DNA of 6,610 nt from an uncultured Pseudomonadota bacterium. GTDB lineage: Bacteria > Pseudomonadota > Gammaproteobacteria > Burkholderiales > SG8-39. Location: assembly GCA_903909415.1 (NCBI GenBank), contig CAIVVS010000236.1, positions 1 to 6,610 of the forward strand, read 5' to 3'. This document shows, in pieces, positions 5,564 through 6,610 of this stretch. Positions within the stretch are counted from its first letter, which is position 1, and each line of letters opens with the position of its first letter. The position numbers were made by a program, and so were the translations under genes. The notes beneath the pieces are model-generated. The model did no database searches and was not told the origin of the DNA. It saw nothing but the letters and a program-made list of their open reading frames with translations.

Positions 5564-6610
5564 CTACAGCGCGCGGCGCAGCCTGCCGAAGCCCTGGTCC
5601 ATGTCGGCGATCAGGTCGTCGATCGCCTCCAGGCCAGCGTGGACACGGAAGCACGGGCCCTTGTACGGCCAGTCGGTGACCGAACGCACCTCGCGCGGGT
5701 CGAAGGGCATCGCCAGGCTCTCGTAGCCGCCCCATGAAGCGCCTATGCCATAGAGCTCGATGCCGTCGATCAGCGCGGCGAAGGCTTTCTGGTTCACGCC
5801 TTCCTTCAGCACCACGGAGAACAGGCCCGAGGCACCCTTGAAGTCGCGCTTCCACAACGCATGGCCGGGGTCCGAGGGCAGCGCCGGGTGCAGCACGCGC
5901 TCGACCTCGGGCTGGCGCGCCAGCCACTCGGCCAGCTGCACGCCGGACTCCCAGTGCTGCTTGAGGCGCACCGCCATGGTCCGCAGGCCGCGCTGGCCGA
6001 GGTAGGCGTCATCGGGTCCGGCGTGCATGCCCAGGTCCACGTAGGCCTCGCGGATCTTCGGCCAGGCCTCGCGCGTCGCGGTGATCGCGCCCAGCATCGC
6101 GTCCGAGTGGCCGACGATGTACTTGGTCGCGGCCAGCACCGACACGTCCACGCCGTGGTCCAGCGGCTTGAAGTACAGCGGCGTCGCCCAGGTGTTGTCC
6201 ATCATCACGGTGATGCCGTGTTTCTTCGCCAGGCCGGCGATCAGCGGCACGTCCTGCATCTCGAAGGTCTGCGAGCCGGGCGCCTCCACCACCACCAGCG
6301 TGGTCTCGGCCCGGAACAGCGCTTCGATGCCCTTGCCGATCAGCGGGTCGTAGAACTGCGTGGTCACGCCGAAGCGGCTGAGCAGGCGCGCGCCGACGCG
6401 GCGCGTCGGGCCGTAAGCCGAGTCGGAAATCAGGATGTGGCCGCCCGCCTTCGCGAAGGCCAGCACCGCGCTGGAGCAGGCTGCGAGGCCCGAGGGGAAC
6501 AACTGCGTCCGGTAACCGCCTTCCAGTTCGCACAGCGCCTCGCACAGCGACTTCTGCGAGGTGGTGCCGTAGCGGCCGTAGTAGTTGCCGGGCTTGTCCG
6601 CGGCATAGTC
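5564..6610 (-). CDS. metC: Cystathionine beta-lyase (MetC), N-terminus outside the window
   Basis: A PLP enzyme of the Cys/Met-metabolism gamma family. It splits cystathionine to homocysteine, pyruvate and ammonia in methionine synthesis, in the cytoplasm, normally as a homotetramer. The frame stays open to the last base, giving 348 visible residues; about 45-50 N-terminal residues are missing compared with E. coli MetC (395). Seen in order (visible numbering): YYGRYGT with Tyr11 and Arg13, which in the family hold the PLP phosphate of a neighbouring subunit; LFPSGLAA; SDSAY with Tyr66; MDNTWATP with Asp138, which pairs with the PLP ring; AATKYIVGHSDAMLG with Schiff-base Lys163 (codon 6122-6124); SWGGYESL (292-299); FRVHAGLE with Arg322, the substrate-carboxylate Arg. 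ATKYIVGHSDAM and SWGGYES point to MetC rather than MetB or gamma-lyase. A TTG at 6502 is an internal codon, not the start, because conserved residues precede it. The stop at 5564 faces the BKACE gene across the repeat pair. Confidence 0.93.
   Translation of the reverse strand, partial: DYAADKPGNYYGRYGTTSQKSLCEALCELEGGYRTQLFPSGLAACSSAVLAFAKAGGHILISDSAYGPTRRVGARLLSRFGVTTQFYDPLIGKGIEALFRAETTLVVVEAPGSQTFEMQDVPLIAGLAKKHGITVMMDNTWATPLYFKPLDHGVDVSVLAATKYIVGHSDAMLGAITATREAWPKIREAYVDLGMHAGPDDAYLGQRGLRTMAVRLKQHWESGVQLAEWLARQPEVERVLHPALPSDPGHALWKRDFKGASGLFSVVLKEGVNQKAFAALIDGIELYGIGASWGGYESLAMPFDPREVRSVTDWPYKGPCFRVHAGLEAIDDLIADMDQGFGRLRRAL

Noticed and set aside
5564..6502. MetC starting at the TTG at 6502
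   Set aside because: The frame continues to the window edge and encodes the conserved YYGRYGT and CELEGGY segments upstream, so the TTG is an internal Leu codon.

Overview
The window is compact, very GC-rich bacterial DNA (codons strongly biased to G/C in third position). It carries six recognisable protein genes, two of them cut by the window edges. The MetC-like and BKACE-like proteins, the 'PAFAGMT'-type intergenic hairpin repeats and the GC content together suggest a proteobacterium. Betaproteobacteria (order Burkholderiales) is my best guess from recall of similar proteins, not from a search. No phage, insertion sequence, CRISPR array, tRNA or rRNA is visible.

Layout, left to right. (1) 1-122, plus strand: the last 39 codons of a protein resembling the zinc-binding C-terminal domain of cobalamin-independent methionine synthase (MetE/COG0620-like). 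(2) 123-176: a short convergent gap with a perfect 13-bp tandem duplication. (3) 177-1957, minus strand: a two-gene operon. It is read as a DapA/NanA-superfamily Schiff-base aldolase or lyase (1957 down to 1022), followed by a secreted protein of unknown function (1022 down to 177); the two overlap as TGATG. (4) 1958-2053: a divergent intergenic region. (5) 2054-4372, plus strand: a 772-residue molybdopterin enzyme of the DMSO reductase/biotin sulfoxide reductase (BisC) type. It has no Tat signal and no Fe-S cluster motif. (6) 4490-5422, plus strand: a zinc-dependent beta-keto acid cleavage enzyme (BKACE, DUF849). (7) 5460-5553: an inverted pair of hairpin repeats between converging genes, the probable two-way terminator. 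(8) 5564-6610, minus strand: most of a cystathionine beta-lyase (MetC), its N-terminus lying beyond the window.

How the genes may work together. Three genes (MetE-like, BisC-like, MetC) bear on methionine or sulfur chemistry. Two others (DapA-like and BKACE) are carbon-carbon bond enzymes of the kind found in small-molecule catabolism. The TGATG overlap is good evidence that the aldolase and the secreted protein are expressed together. The Mo enzyme and BKACE share a strand, but they are 117 bp apart and BKACE has its own strong ribosome binding site, so a shared transcript is possible and not shown. No regulator or transporter is in view, so a single pathway cannot be assigned.

I found no clear new biological system. 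The items most worth a second look are the atypical active-site segment of the Mo enzyme, the unassigned secreted protein coupled to the aldolase, and the substrate-pocket difference in the BKACE protein.
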